From NCBI GenBank assembly GCA_964250225.1, contig CAXUEY010000005.1, positions 1 to 64,000 on the forward strand: DNA of 64,000 nt. The letters are read 5' to 3'. Position 1 is the stretch's first letter; each line of letters opens with the position of its first letter. The DNA is from Paraktedonobacter sp964250225 (GTDB lineage: Bacteria > Chloroflexota > Ktedonobacteria > Ktedonobacterales > Ktedonobacteraceae). Below are positions 47,901 to 56,362 of this stretch, in pieces. The notes under the pieces are model-generated. The model ran no database searches. It had not been told where the DNA came from and worked only from the letters and a program-made list of their open reading frames with translations. The position numbers and the translations under genes were made by a program.

Positions 47901-48369
47901 CTCTGAGTTCATGATTCCCTCCTCGTTTGTTGTACTGGATGCGCTTCCGCTCAACGCCAATGGAAAAGTGGATCGACGCGCCTTACCTCTGCCTGGACAG
48001 GCACGTCCCTTGCAGTTGGTAGAGTATGTAGCTCCGCGCAATCCGGTGGAAGAGCTTCTGGCCGCTATCTGGGTTGATGTTCTCAGTATCGAGCAAATAG
48101 GAATCTGGGACAATTTTTTTGAAATTGGAGGGCATTCCTTGCTAGCTACGCAGGTAATCTCCAGGATTGATGATACGTTCCAGGTTGACCTGCCTCTGCG
48201 CACGCTCTTCGAGGCCCCTACCGTGGAACGCCTGGCCAATGTCCTGGTGTTGCACGAGAAGCAGCCAGGGCAGGTCGCGACTATCGCCCGGCTCCAAATA
48301 AAAATCAACACGATGTCCGCCGATGAAATACACCAGGCATTGTCGACCAGGAAAAAGGTGCGAGGGTAA
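41929..48369 (+). CDS. NRPS: A-T-C-A(Ile/Val)-NMT-T, right-line starter
   Basis: The 2146-aa protein begins with an adenylation domain, so it loads the first residue. A1: YTSGSTGKPKG about 151, NMYGPTE about 294, residues DAEDAGMISK, not assigned. Carrier GGHSLMATR about 582. Condensation domain with HHIVSDD (about 778), where the usual Gly after Asp is Asp. A2: YTSGSTGQPKG about 1254, residues DAFFLGVTFK, close to branched-chain (Ile/Val) codes. A methyltransferase (LEIGCGSG about 1631) is inserted ahead of the A10 motif NGKVDRRALP (about 2011), so an N-methyl Ile or Val is predicted. Carrier GGHSLLATQ about 2067. The ATG follows AAGGGAA. The next gene starts 8 bp after the stop, so the right-line genes form one operon. 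Confidence 0.92.
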   Translation: MLVQNLIETQAECRPDAVAVTMGEVSLTYEMFNDCADYLAHTLHTFGVGPEEAVGLCMRRSPEMLIGILAILKAGGSVLPLDPALPEERRTFILQDTAALLLLTQQDLLERFSSLSIPCLCLDTPWPAPTVNQLSCPISVHSDNPAYIIYTSGSTGKPKGVMVTHHALFSRIQAFQQVFQLSPEDRHYQFISLNFDASAEEIYLTLCTGATLVLAETPAEEGVLDLWQDARRLGLTKLDLPTAAWHQAVDEIVKDPHSFPSTLRAMAVGGEALSLEKFRLWAQYLPQPLRFFNMYGPTEATISATHFESFPGNGEIPQHIPIGRPFASTQLYLLDQDLQPVLEGSPGELFIGGAGIARGYVRRPDLTAERFLPDPFGTEPGARLYRTGDLVRLLPNGDLEFLGRVDSQVKIRGFRIEPGEIEAVLRQHPKVAGAIVLPWEETSGEKRLVAYVVPHLSAQIVENEVLSRPQFADTGMINQDVKTHRLQVSLAHTLIPQLRAYIGDRLPHYMIPSTFLFLEAFPLTPGGKIDRNLLPAPSRERSETGEPFITPRTPLEETLADIWKRVLGIKSIGIQDNFFDLGGHSLMATRIASQIRETLLVALDLRTFFTYPSIKDLAEYIESRASLKQPTSVATFQAFVHEENIELSFAQLRLWFLDRLEPGNPFYNICAAIHLEGYLQVWVLERCFHEIISRHEVLRTSFVTLEGKPRQIIASPMPFSLMFIDLGHLPTGARQMAAAKQLEREEGQLPFDLSQSPLLRAKLVRLNKEQHILFLSMHHIVSDDWSMEIFFRELSVLYEAFVKGEPSPLPVLTLQYSDYALWQRKWFQEGVLEEQLAYWRHQLSNLPLLQLPIDHPYPSSQTHRGALWSFVIPPDLTEMIRKTCQQEKTTLFMILLAVFQLLLYRHSGQNDIAVGSPIANRMRSEVKDLIGFFVNTLVFRSKLSDTQTFRAYLKQVRRVALDAYAHQDIPFEQIVEELQPERNLIRHPLFQAAFALLNDPVLSQNLSNLSWHLLDTDNGTTKFDLTLFMRDERERLVGTFEYNADVFESATVARLADHFCMLLQEVVTAPARRLEDFPLLTPSEREQLLTTWNATRTPYPRTRCVHELFEDQVLKTPDAVAMVYGDTQLTYSDLNQRANQLASALRKLQVGPEVVVGVCLERSPELIIGFLAILKAGGVYLPLDLAYPDERLRFVLRDARAAVLLTQDELRKQVSFYSGPTICLDTDWTWLGREPSHNSQSETTTENLAYVIYTSGSTGQPKGVAVAHKAINRLVCHTDYVQLGCDDRVAQASNEAFDAATFEIWGTLLHGGCLVGVAKEIALNPQAFARVLRTQHVTVLFVTTALFNQSIKENPQLFQALRSLLFGGEAVDPNWVKEVLEQGAPGRLLHVYGPTENTTFSSWYLVPGVPKDSETIPIGRPIANTQCYVLDHYLQPVPIGVRGELYLGGDGLALGYLGHPELTAMHFIPHPFSTEPGERLYKTGDLVLQRADGNIEFLGRVDHQVKLRGFRIELGEIEFFLKQHPTVQEAVVIVREDIPGDRRLVAYVVPRPEEKSTQQEAEEGRSNELITTWQELFDDIYAPSLAEDNADFNIMGWNSSYTSQPLPSEHMREWVEHTLEELRERKPQRVLEIGCGSGLLLFRLAPNSTKYWGTDFSPGALQMVQRHIQKRGLSQVQLLQRMADDFTGMEEQTFDTIILNSVVQYFPSLNYLLDVLEGALQKITLPGTIFLGDIRNQLLLEHFAASIELYKCDNEACPLDQFRQRVHVQMTQETELLLDPAFFYALQERYPQISEVCIRPKRGRYDNELTAFRYNVQLKIGGIASEATQTEAQWLDWQGAELSLADLRQQVLEQRPDFLALTHISNSRLSTEIETLRLLSSPTHHLTTVGELRAALDTGPRMQGVTPEDLYMLGQEFGYLVDVRWSGIGTDGSFDAVLWRPEATEKVQALSWPRPTQVKAWSQYANQPLREKLKSASKLAPQLRGYLQERLSEFMIPSSFVVLDALPLNANGKVDRRALPLPGQARPLQLVEYVAPRNPVEELLAAIWVDVLSIEQIGIWDNFFEIGGHSLLATQVISRIDDTFQVDLPLRTLFEAPTVERLANVLVLHEKQPGQVATIARLQIKINTMSADEIHQALSTRKKVRG

Positions 48370-48376
48370 TTACTGC

Positions 48377-51300
48377 ATGGAAAAGGAAAATGCGCTGGAC
48401 CTATCCGCGCTGGCTGATAAAAAAGAACTGCTGGCATTGCTTCTTAAGGAAGAAGGGTTTCTTTCTCAAGCGAAGCAAGTTATTGCCCCCAGAGGTAAAG
48501 CACAAAACCTGCCACTCTCCTTTGCTCAGCAGAGGCTCTGGTTTCTCAATCAGTTGGTACCTGGCAATCCTTTCTATAATGTGCCTGGAGTGATACGACT
48601 CAAGGGGTCTTTGGAGGTAGTAACTCTTGAGCGCTGTCTCAATGAGATCGTGCGGCGTCACGAAGCTCTACGGACCACGTTCCCTGAGAACAATGGCAGC
48701 CCTCGCCAGGTTATCGCTCCAGATCTGGTTTTGCCGCTGCCCCTGGTGGATCTCCAGGGTCTGGCTCAGCAGGATCGGCGAGATGCTGTAATGCAACAGC
48801 TTGTGAGCGTGGAGGCTCGCCAGCCTTTCGATTTGGGAAGCGGCCCTCTCATTCGCGTAACACTCCTGCGCCTGGCAGAGCAAGAACATGCGTTGTTGCT
48901 GAATATGCATCATATCATTTGCGATGGCTGGTCACTGGGTGTCTTTTTTTCAGAATTGGCAGCACTCTATGAAGCTTATCGCAAAGCACAGCCCTCACCA
49001 CTGCCGGAATTGCCAATTCAGTATGCCGACTATGCCCTCTGGCAACGTGAATGGCTGGAGGAGCAGGAATTAGACGAGCAACTGAACTACTGGCGCCAGC
49101 AGTTAGAACATGCGCCGCCGCTTTTGGAACTCCCTATCAATTTTTCACGTCCGCTGCTCCAATCCTTTCGAGGTTCAGTGGAGATGTTTACACTCTCCTC
49201 TGATTTGCTACGAAAGCTCAATCTCCTGGCGCAGCAAACCGAGACCACCTTATTTATGATTCTTCTGGCGGTCTTTAACGTCCTGCTTTACCGCTATACG
49301 GGGCAAACGGACCTGGTGATTGGCACACCTATTGCTAATCGTAAGCGACCCGAAATAGAAGGCCTGATTGGTTTTTTTGTGAATACACTGGCTCTGCGTA
49401 CCAGCCTGGTCGGAAATCCCACCTTTCTAGAATTGCTGGAGCGTGCAAAAGAAGTCTCACTAGGAGCCTATGCACATCAGGACTTGCCCTTTGAGCGCCT
49501 GGTTGAAGAGATCCAACCGGAACGAAGCCTGAGTTATACACCGCTGATTCAGGTGTTATTGGCAGTGCAGAACATTCGCATGGCGCCGCAACAAATACCG
49601 GGATTAACATTACAAATGGAGCCATTTGACGAGGGTGTTGCCCCATTTGACCTGTCCTTATTCTTCCGAGATCAGGGAGAAGAGCTGGCGGTAGATCTTG
49701 TCTATAGTACAGATCTTTTCACGGACTCCACAATGAAACGCCTGGCGCAGCATTTACTCACTCTTCTGGCGAGCGTGGTTGCGGAACCCCGACAGCGTAT
49801 TGCTGATCTCCCGCTTTTAAGCACATTTGAACAAACATATCTCCTGAACACATGGAACCAGCACGAACTCCCTTTCTCACGCGAATGTTACCCTCACCAG
49901 ATGTTTGAAGCCCAGGCAGCACAGACGCCTGATGCCATAGCTGTCACCTTTGGTGAAGCCTCTCTGACCTATGAAGAACTCAATCGTCTCTCTAATCAAC
50001 TTGCGCACTATCTTCGCAAGCAGCAAGTAGGGCCTGAGATTCTGGTAGGGCTGTTCGTTGAGCGTTCGTTGGAGATGATCATTGGCCTGCTGGGTATTCT
50101 CAAAGCTGGGGGTGCCTATGTTCCTCTTGATCCAACCTATCCACGTGAACGGCTGGCATTCATCCTGCACGATATTCAGGCACCAATCCTGCTAACGCAA
50201 GGATACTTACGAGACGCCTTGCCAGCGTATCATGAGCGCGTAATCTGCCTGGATGGTCAGCGAGAGTGGTTAGCTCAGGAAAACAGCGCAGATCTGCCTG
50301 CGATCACCCAACCTGCTAACCTGGGGTATGTGTTGTATACATCAGGCTCGACAGGCAAACCAAAGGGTGTAGCGATGTGTTTATACACACTGACCAACCT
50401 GATTGTATGGCAGCGAGCCTCCTATCCAGACGCAGCCAGGTCGCTTCAATTTGCCCCGCTCAGTTTTGATGTCTCATTTCAGGAAATTTTCTCAACGCTC
50501 TCTTCAGGAGAAACACTCGTGCTCTCTTCTCAGGAACAGCGGCGTGACTCTGAGGTGCTGTTACAGCTTCTGCGCGAGCAGAGCATTGAGCGGATCTTTG
50601 TCCCATTTGTCGCGCTTCAGGCATTGGCGGAAGCAATTGAGCAATTGGACATTCTCCCTGGCAGCCTGCGCGAGATATTTACCGCGGGTGAACAATTGCG
50701 CCTCACCCGGTCTATCCGTCATGTACTGGCCAGGCTAGATGATTGCCACATACACAACCACTACGGTCCCTCGGAGTGCCATGTGGTCACCGCGTATGAA
50801 CTCCCCATGCCATTAGAAAGGTGCGCAGATCTACCGCCTATTGGAAGACCTATTGCTAATGCTGCAATTTATTTGCTGGATAAACATCTTTATCCCGTAC
50901 CGGTGGGGATTGCTGGGGACCTCTATATAGGTGGCGAGTTGCCTTTAACGCGAGGTTACCTCAATCGGACAGATTTGACTGCTGAACGCTTTATTCCTGA
51001 TCCGTTTAGTTCAAGGCCTGGCGGGCGGCTCTACGCGACAGGCGACCTGGCACGCTATCTTGAAGATGGCACCATTGAGTTCATTGGCCGCGCCGATTTC
51101 CAGGTCAAAGTGCGTGGTTATCGGGTAGAACTGAGAGAGATCGAGGCGGTGTTGGAGCAGCATCCTGGTGTGCGGGAGGCTGTCGTGGTCGCGCGCGAGG
51201 AGCGCCCTGGCACGAAACATTTAATGGCTTACGTGATTCCCGTCCCGGCGCAGAAGTTGTTAAGCACTGAGCTTCGTCGCTATTTACTCGAACGTCTTCC

Positions 51301-54300
51301 CGAATATATGCTGCCATCCGCTTTTGTGTTTGTGCATGTGTGGCCTATGACCTCTAGTGGCAAGATAGACAGACTCGCTTTACCAGATCCAGAACCAGGC
51401 AGTTGGGCCACGTCAGAAACCATTGGAGCGCCGCGTGATCCTATTGAGGAGGCCCTGGTAGATATCTGGGCGCAGGTGCTTGGCCGCATGCCTTTGAGCA
51501 TTTATGCCAACTTTTTTGAGTGCGGAGGACATTCGCTGCTCGCAACGCAGGTAATGTCCCGCATTCGTAGCACCTTTCAAATTGAGCTGCCTCTGCGCAC
51601 ACTTTTTGAGTCATCCACTATCTCTGAGCTTGGGCAGCACGTTCGCGAGTCCGTCACAGGAGAGCACAACAGGAATGTTCCACAACTACGGGCCAGCGCG
51701 CGCGATGGTTGCTTGCCTATGTCTTTTGCTCAACAGCGTCTCTGGTTTCTTGACCAGGTGATGCCAGGCAATCCCGCGTATAATCTGCCCGGCGGGCTGC
51801 GGCTGAGTGGGCGACTCGATGTGACGATACTGAAGCGCAGCCTGAATGAGATTGTGCAGCGGCACGAGGCATTGCGAACCAGATTTGCTATGCAGCAAGG
51901 CCAGCCGGTGCAGATTATTATGCCTGTACTACGTATACCTCTCCCGTGTGTAGATCTGCGAGATATGGCTCGAACTGAGCAAGAGCAAATGCTGCAACGT
52001 TTAGCGGATGAAGAGGGTCATCGCCTCTTTGATCTGCATCATGGTTCACTTATTCACAGCATACTGATACGTCTCTCATCCAGAGAACATGTTTTATTGC
52101 TTTGCCTGCATCATATTGTCTGTGATGGCTGGTCGCTGGGCGTGTTTTTCCGGGAACTAAGCGCTGTATATGAAGCTTTTTTGCATCAGCAGCCCTCACC
52201 TTTACCACCCCTATCCTTGCAATATGCTGATTACGCGTTCTGGCAGCGCGAGTGGTTACAGGGAGAAGTCTTAGAGTACCAGCTTGCTTACTGGAAGCGG
52301 GTGCTGGCAGATCTCTCACCGTTGGAACTGCCAACCGATCACCCGCGGCCTGCTATGGCGACCCTGCGGGGAGCTGTCCTGCCAGTGCGTCTGCCTCGGA
52401 CTCTGAGCCAGGATCTCAAGGCGCTCAGCCAGCGCGAGGGCGTGACGCTCTTTATGCTCTTACTTGCTGCGTTCCAGCTAGTCTTGGCGCGCTATAGCGG
52501 GCAGGAAGACATCGCTGTGGGGACGCCGATTGCTAATCGCAATCGCGTAGAGAGCGAAGATTTGATCGGCTTCTTTGTTAATACGCTGGTTCTGCGCGCG
52601 AATCTGGCGGGTAATCCCAGTCTGCGCACGTTCTTGAGGCAGGTACGCGAGGTTTGCCTGGGCGCTTACGCTCACCAGGACCTGCCCTTTGAAAAGATCG
52701 TTGACGAGCTTCAATTGGAGCGCGATTTGAGTCGCTCGCCGTTGTTCCAGGTGCTGTTTACACTGCATAATCAGCCAGACCTTGCGGTGGACCTGGCTGA
52801 TTTGCATGTCTCACAACTGGATATAGAACTGGAAGTGGTGAAGTTTGATCTGAGCCTGGCGCTCTCAGAGACAGAACAGGGACTCGTCGGAAATCTGAGG
52901 TATTGTTCAGATTTGTTCTCAGCTGCCACAATGGAGCGGATGATGCGCCACTGGCAACATCTTCTCACGGGAATAGTAACGCACCCCGATGCGCGCTTGC
53001 ACGACCTGCCGCTGCTAACAGAGGAGGAAGAGCGGTATATGTTGCGTGAGTGGAACGCCGCGCAAGGGGAATATACGCTGGAGAGCAGTCTTCCACAGCG
53101 CTTTGAGGAACAAGTGAAGCAGAGGCCGGACGCGGTAGCGCTGGTAAGCGGGGAGAGCAGCCTGACCTATGGCGCACTGAATGACCGGGCAAACCAGCTG
53201 GCGACCATGTTGCGCAAGCGCGAAAGAGGGCAAGGGAAGGTGGTAGGACTGTGGATGGAGTTCTCGCCCGAATTGTTGATAAGCCTGTTGGGAACGCTCA
53301 AGGCAGGTGACGCTTATGTGCCGTTAGATCCAGATACGCCGCCAGAGCGCCTGGCCTTCCTACTGCGGGGCGCCTCTATCGACATTTTACTCGCCCGGCG
53401 CCCCCAGATAGCGAGGCTCGAACTGGCACATGAGACGAACGTTATCTGTCTGGAGGAGGTGTGGGAGGAGCTAAAGATGCAGTCGGCGGGAGAGTCAGAA
53501 ACGCCTGTTGCTCCACAGGAAGCAGCCTATATACTCTATACGTCGGGATCGACGGGACAACCCAAAGGGGTAGTGGTCGAACATCGCCAGGCGCTCAATT
53601 ATGTGGAGGCGATCAAAAGTCTGCTAGAGATGAAACCCGAGGCGAGCTACGGACTCTTGCAGCCGTTGACAGTGGATTCGAGTCTGACAATGCTGTGGGG
53701 TGCGCTGCTCACGGGAGGACGCCTGCTCTTGATTGCAAAGGAGCAGGGGCTAGATCCAGAAGAACTGGCAACAGCCTTCGCGCGGGAGCCCGCAGACTAT
53801 CTCAAAATTGCGCCGTCACATCTGGCGGCCCTGCTAGCTGGCAAAGAACCTGAAAGATTACTGCCGCGCCGAGGGCTGATCGTTGGAGGTGAGGCTTCGC
53901 AATGGAAATGGGCGCGGGAAGTAGCGGCATCTATGCCAGCAGGCCGTATGTATAACCACTACGGGCCAACAGAAGCCACCGTCGGCGTCCTGACCTATCC
54001 AATTGGTTTTGCTGAGCCAGTCGGTGCACAAGGTATGCTCACGCCTCCTGGCAGGCCGTTAGCAAAGAACCAGGTATATGTGCTGGACAACTGGCAACGG
54101 CCCGTGCCGGTGGGCGTGCCTGGGGAATTATATATTGGAGGCGCACAGGTAGCAAGGGGGTATTTGGGAAAACCAGAGCTAACAGCCGAGCGGTTTATAC
54201 CAGATCCCTATGGCGGCGAGGTCGGGGCAAGGCTCTATCGGACAGGCGATATTGTCCGTTATCGCGCTGATGGCGTTGTAGAGTTTTTGGGACGACAGGA

Positions 54301-56362
54301 TGAGCAGGTGAAGATTCGCGGCTATCGCGTAGAGCCGGGAGAGATCGCGAGTGTACTCAGTCAGCACCCGGCAGTGAGAGAAGCCCTGGTCGTAGCACAA
54401 GAGGCCCTCACGGGGGAGAAACGTCTGATCGCCTACATCCTGAGTCGGGAAGATGTTACTGCTGTCCCCCAGGGTATATTGGAGTTTGCACGCGAACGAT
54501 TGCCAGAGTATATGCTGCCAGCGGCAATAATCACATTAGAACACTGGCCGCGAACACCAAACTCCAAAATAGATCGGAAANNNNNNNNNNCTCTGCCATT
54601 GCCAGCGCGCGCGCAGCATTTGACCCCCAAAGTCTCCCAGGCTCCGCGGACAGTTATTGAAACAGTGCTGACAGATATCTGGGCAGAACTGTTGGGTCTG
54701 GCACAGGTAGGCGTTTATGATAACTTTTTTGAGCTTGGTGGCGACTCGATTCTCAGCATCAGGATGGTTGCGCGCGCCCGAGAGTCCGGCCTGTATCTTA
54801 CCCCCAGGCAACTTTTCCAGGAGCAGACTATCGCTAGATTAGCAGCGTTGGTGGAGACATCGCCCGATTTTCATGCATGGAAACAAGAGACAGAGAGTGG
54901 CCTGTTCCCTCTGACCCCTATTCAACACCGGTTTTTTGAACAAGCCCTCTCCGAACCACATCACTGGAATCAACCCATCCAATGCCAGCTTTCGTCAGAA
55001 GTTGACGAAACATTGCTTGAATCAGCCATACAACAGGTATTTAAGCGCCATCTTATCCTGCAAGCGCACTTTAGTGAGAGTGTGGACGGTTGGCAATTGC
55101 TCATGGTCGGCGATTCGACAAGGATTTCTTGGGACAGAATCGACCTGGCGAAGCTTTCTAATGAGGAGCTAGAGTGTTCCCTGGCTGAGCAGGCGACGCA
55201 AATCCAGGCCAGTTTGAGACTTACAGAAAGCCCGCTGGGACGTGTTGTGCTCTTTGATCTGGGACAGGAGCGTGGTCGTCATCTACTGTGGGTGATACAT
55301 CATCTTCTGGTGGACGCGGTCTCCTGGGGCATTCTGTTGGAGGATCTACAGACAGTCTATCAGCAATTGCGGCATGGTCAGGCGCTACAGTTGCCACTGC
55401 CGACAACCTCATGCGGACGGTGGGCCAGATTGCTGAAAGAGCATGCGCGCGCACCGGAGTTTGAAGCTGAACGAGCATACTGGCTAGATACCCGCTGGGA
55501 GCGAGCATTGTCCATTCCGGTAGATTTTCCCTCAGAAGAAGCAAATAATCGAGAAGAGGCAGCCCGTACAGTGGAAGTGAGTCTGACCGCTGAAGAAACG
55601 TATATCCTGTTACAAGAGGTCCCTGGAGTGTATCGAACACAGATCAACGATGCGCTCCTGGCGGCGTTTCTCCAGAGCTTTACCCACTGGACAGGCGAGA
55701 AACAGGTCTTACTCTCACTGGAGGGACACGGGCGCGAGGAAATATTTGACGACATCGATTTATCGCGTAGTGTTGGCTGGTTTACTACGCGTTTTCCTGT
55801 GCTCCTCTCTCTGGAAACTCCCGATGGAACGGGCTATCTCTCCAGGCCGGGGGAGGTTCTGATGACTGTGAAAGAGCAATTGCGACGCATTCCAAATCAT
55901 GGCATCGGCTATGGATTGTTGCGCTATCTTAGTGAAGATAAAGAGGCTGTTGCACGCCTGCAAGCACTGCCCGCGCCGCAGGTGAGCTTCAACTATTTTG
56001 GACGTATGGACACGGATACGCACGAGGACGCGATGTTCATACTTGAGCACAATGTGTATGGAGCCGCGCGCAGCCTCCAGGGGGCGCGCAGCCACCTGTT
56101 GGAGATCAATGGGCAGATCAGCGCAGGCAAACTTACCTTTGATTGGACATATAGCGAACGCATTCACCGCCGTGCTACCGTCGAGAAGCTGGCCACCGAC
56201 TACATTGAGGCATTGCGGGCACTCATCGCTCATTGCCAATCACCCGAGGCGGGCGCCACAACTCCATCCGACTTCCCTCTCGCGGGGCTGGATGAACAAA
56301 AACTTGGTGACCTGGCGAAGCTGATTGAACAAAATAATACATCTCGGGAGGTAACGAGATGA
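48377..56362 (+). CDS. NRPS: C-A(Pro)-T-C-A(Asp-like)-T-E
   Basis: About 2661 aa. Module one: condensation HHIICDG (about 178), adenylation with residues DVQFFAHVVK, close to the proline code DVQLIAHVVK, and carrier (about 1051). Module two: condensation HHIVCDG (about 1245), adenylation with residues DSTKIGHVGK, close to the Asp code DLTKIGHVGK, and a carrier with GGDSI (about 2123), the form usually found before epimerases. The epimerisation domain has an intact HHLLVDAVSW (about 2308), so a D-residue is expected. A run of 10 N (54,581-54,590) interrupts the A10 motif after KIDRK; the frame stays open across it. The open frame extends upstream to 48,323, but ATG 48,377 follows the previous stop and gives a normal N-terminus. 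The end overlaps the next gene by ATGA. Confidence 0.9.
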   Translation: MEKENALDLSALADKKELLALLLKEEGFLSQAKQVIAPRGKAQNLPLSFAQQRLWFLNQLVPGNPFYNVPGVIRLKGSLEVVTLERCLNEIVRRHEALRTTFPENNGSPRQVIAPDLVLPLPLVDLQGLAQQDRRDAVMQQLVSVEARQPFDLGSGPLIRVTLLRLAEQEHALLLNMHHIICDGWSLGVFFSELAALYEAYRKAQPSPLPELPIQYADYALWQREWLEEQELDEQLNYWRQQLEHAPPLLELPINFSRPLLQSFRGSVEMFTLSSDLLRKLNLLAQQTETTLFMILLAVFNVLLYRYTGQTDLVIGTPIANRKRPEIEGLIGFFVNTLALRTSLVGNPTFLELLERAKEVSLGAYAHQDLPFERLVEEIQPERSLSYTPLIQVLLAVQNIRMAPQQIPGLTLQMEPFDEGVAPFDLSLFFRDQGEELAVDLVYSTDLFTDSTMKRLAQHLLTLLASVVAEPRQRIADLPLLSTFEQTYLLNTWNQHELPFSRECYPHQMFEAQAAQTPDAIAVTFGEASLTYEELNRLSNQLAHYLRKQQVGPEILVGLFVERSLEMIIGLLGILKAGGAYVPLDPTYPRERLAFILHDIQAPILLTQGYLRDALPAYHERVICLDGQREWLAQENSADLPAITQPANLGYVLYTSGSTGKPKGVAMCLYTLTNLIVWQRASYPDAARSLQFAPLSFDVSFQEIFSTLSSGETLVLSSQEQRRDSEVLLQLLREQSIERIFVPFVALQALAEAIEQLDILPGSLREIFTAGEQLRLTRSIRHVLARLDDCHIHNHYGPSECHVVTAYELPMPLERCADLPPIGRPIANAAIYLLDKHLYPVPVGIAGDLYIGGELPLTRGYLNRTDLTAERFIPDPFSSRPGGRLYATGDLARYLEDGTIEFIGRADFQVKVRGYRVELREIEAVLEQHPGVREAVVVAREERPGTKHLMAYVIPVPAQKLLSTELRRYLLERLPEYMLPSAFVFVHVWPMTSSGKIDRLALPDPEPGSWATSETIGAPRDPIEEALVDIWAQVLGRMPLSIYANFFECGGHSLLATQVMSRIRSTFQIELPLRTLFESSTISELGQHVRESVTGEHNRNVPQLRASARDGCLPMSFAQQRLWFLDQVMPGNPAYNLPGGLRLSGRLDVTILKRSLNEIVQRHEALRTRFAMQQGQPVQIIMPVLRIPLPCVDLRDMARTEQEQMLQRLADEEGHRLFDLHHGSLIHSILIRLSSREHVLLLCLHHIVCDGWSLGVFFRELSAVYEAFLHQQPSPLPPLSLQYADYAFWQREWLQGEVLEYQLAYWKRVLADLSPLELPTDHPRPAMATLRGAVLPVRLPRTLSQDLKALSQREGVTLFMLLLAAFQLVLARYSGQEDIAVGTPIANRNRVESEDLIGFFVNTLVLRANLAGNPSLRTFLRQVREVCLGAYAHQDLPFEKIVDELQLERDLSRSPLFQVLFTLHNQPDLAVDLADLHVSQLDIELEVVKFDLSLALSETEQGLVGNLRYCSDLFSAATMERMMRHWQHLLTGIVTHPDARLHDLPLLTEEEERYMLREWNAAQGEYTLESSLPQRFEEQVKQRPDAVALVSGESSLTYGALNDRANQLATMLRKRERGQGKVVGLWMEFSPELLISLLGTLKAGDAYVPLDPDTPPERLAFLLRGASIDILLARRPQIARLELAHETNVICLEEVWEELKMQSAGESETPVAPQEAAYILYTSGSTGQPKGVVVEHRQALNYVEAIKSLLEMKPEASYGLLQPLTVDSSLTMLWGALLTGGRLLLIAKEQGLDPEELATAFAREPADYLKIAPSHLAALLAGKEPERLLPRRGLIVGGEASQWKWAREVAASMPAGRMYNHYGPTEATVGVLTYPIGFAEPVGAQGMLTPPGRPLAKNQVYVLDNWQRPVPVGVPGELYIGGAQVARGYLGKPELTAERFIPDPYGGEVGARLYRTGDIVRYRADGVVEFLGRQDEQVKIRGYRVEPGEIASVLSQHPAVREALVVAQEALTGEKRLIAYILSREDVTAVPQGILEFARERLPEYMLPAAIITLEHWPRTPNSKIDRKXXXXLPLPARAQHLTPKVSQAPRTVIETVLTDIWAELLGLAQVGVYDNFFELGGDSILSIRMVARARESGLYLTPRQLFQEQTIARLAALVETSPDFHAWKQETESGLFPLTPIQHRFFEQALSEPHHWNQPIQCQLSSEVDETLLESAIQQVFKRHLILQAHFSESVDGWQLLMVGDSTRISWDRIDLAKLSNEELECSLAEQATQIQASLRLTESPLGRVVLFDLGQERGRHLLWVIHHLLVDAVSWGILLEDLQTVYQQLRHGQALQLPLPTTSCGRWARLLKEHARAPEFEAERAYWLDTRWERALSIPVDFPSEEANNREEAARTVEVSLTAEETYILLQEVPGVYRTQINDALLAAFLQSFTHWTGEKQVLLSLEGHGREEIFDDIDLSRSVGWFTTRFPVLLSLETPDGTGYLSRPGEVLMTVKEQLRRIPNHGIGYGLLRYLSEDKEAVARLQALPAPQVSFNYFGRMDTDTHEDAMFILEHNVYGAARSLQGARSHLLEINGQISAGKLTFDWTYSERIHRRATVEKLATDYIEALRALIAHCQSPEAGATTPSDFPLAGLDEQKLGDLAKLIEQNNTSREVTR
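54581..54590. other. Assembly gap of 10 N
   Basis: Ten undetermined bases at the A10 motif of the second adenylation domain. The residues around it read KIDRK, four unknown, LPLPARAQ. A10 motifs normally run KIDRKALP, so the true gap may be shorter than 10 bases or a scaffold placeholder. It lies at a motif repeated many times in this locus, where assemblers tend to break. Confidence 0.95.
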
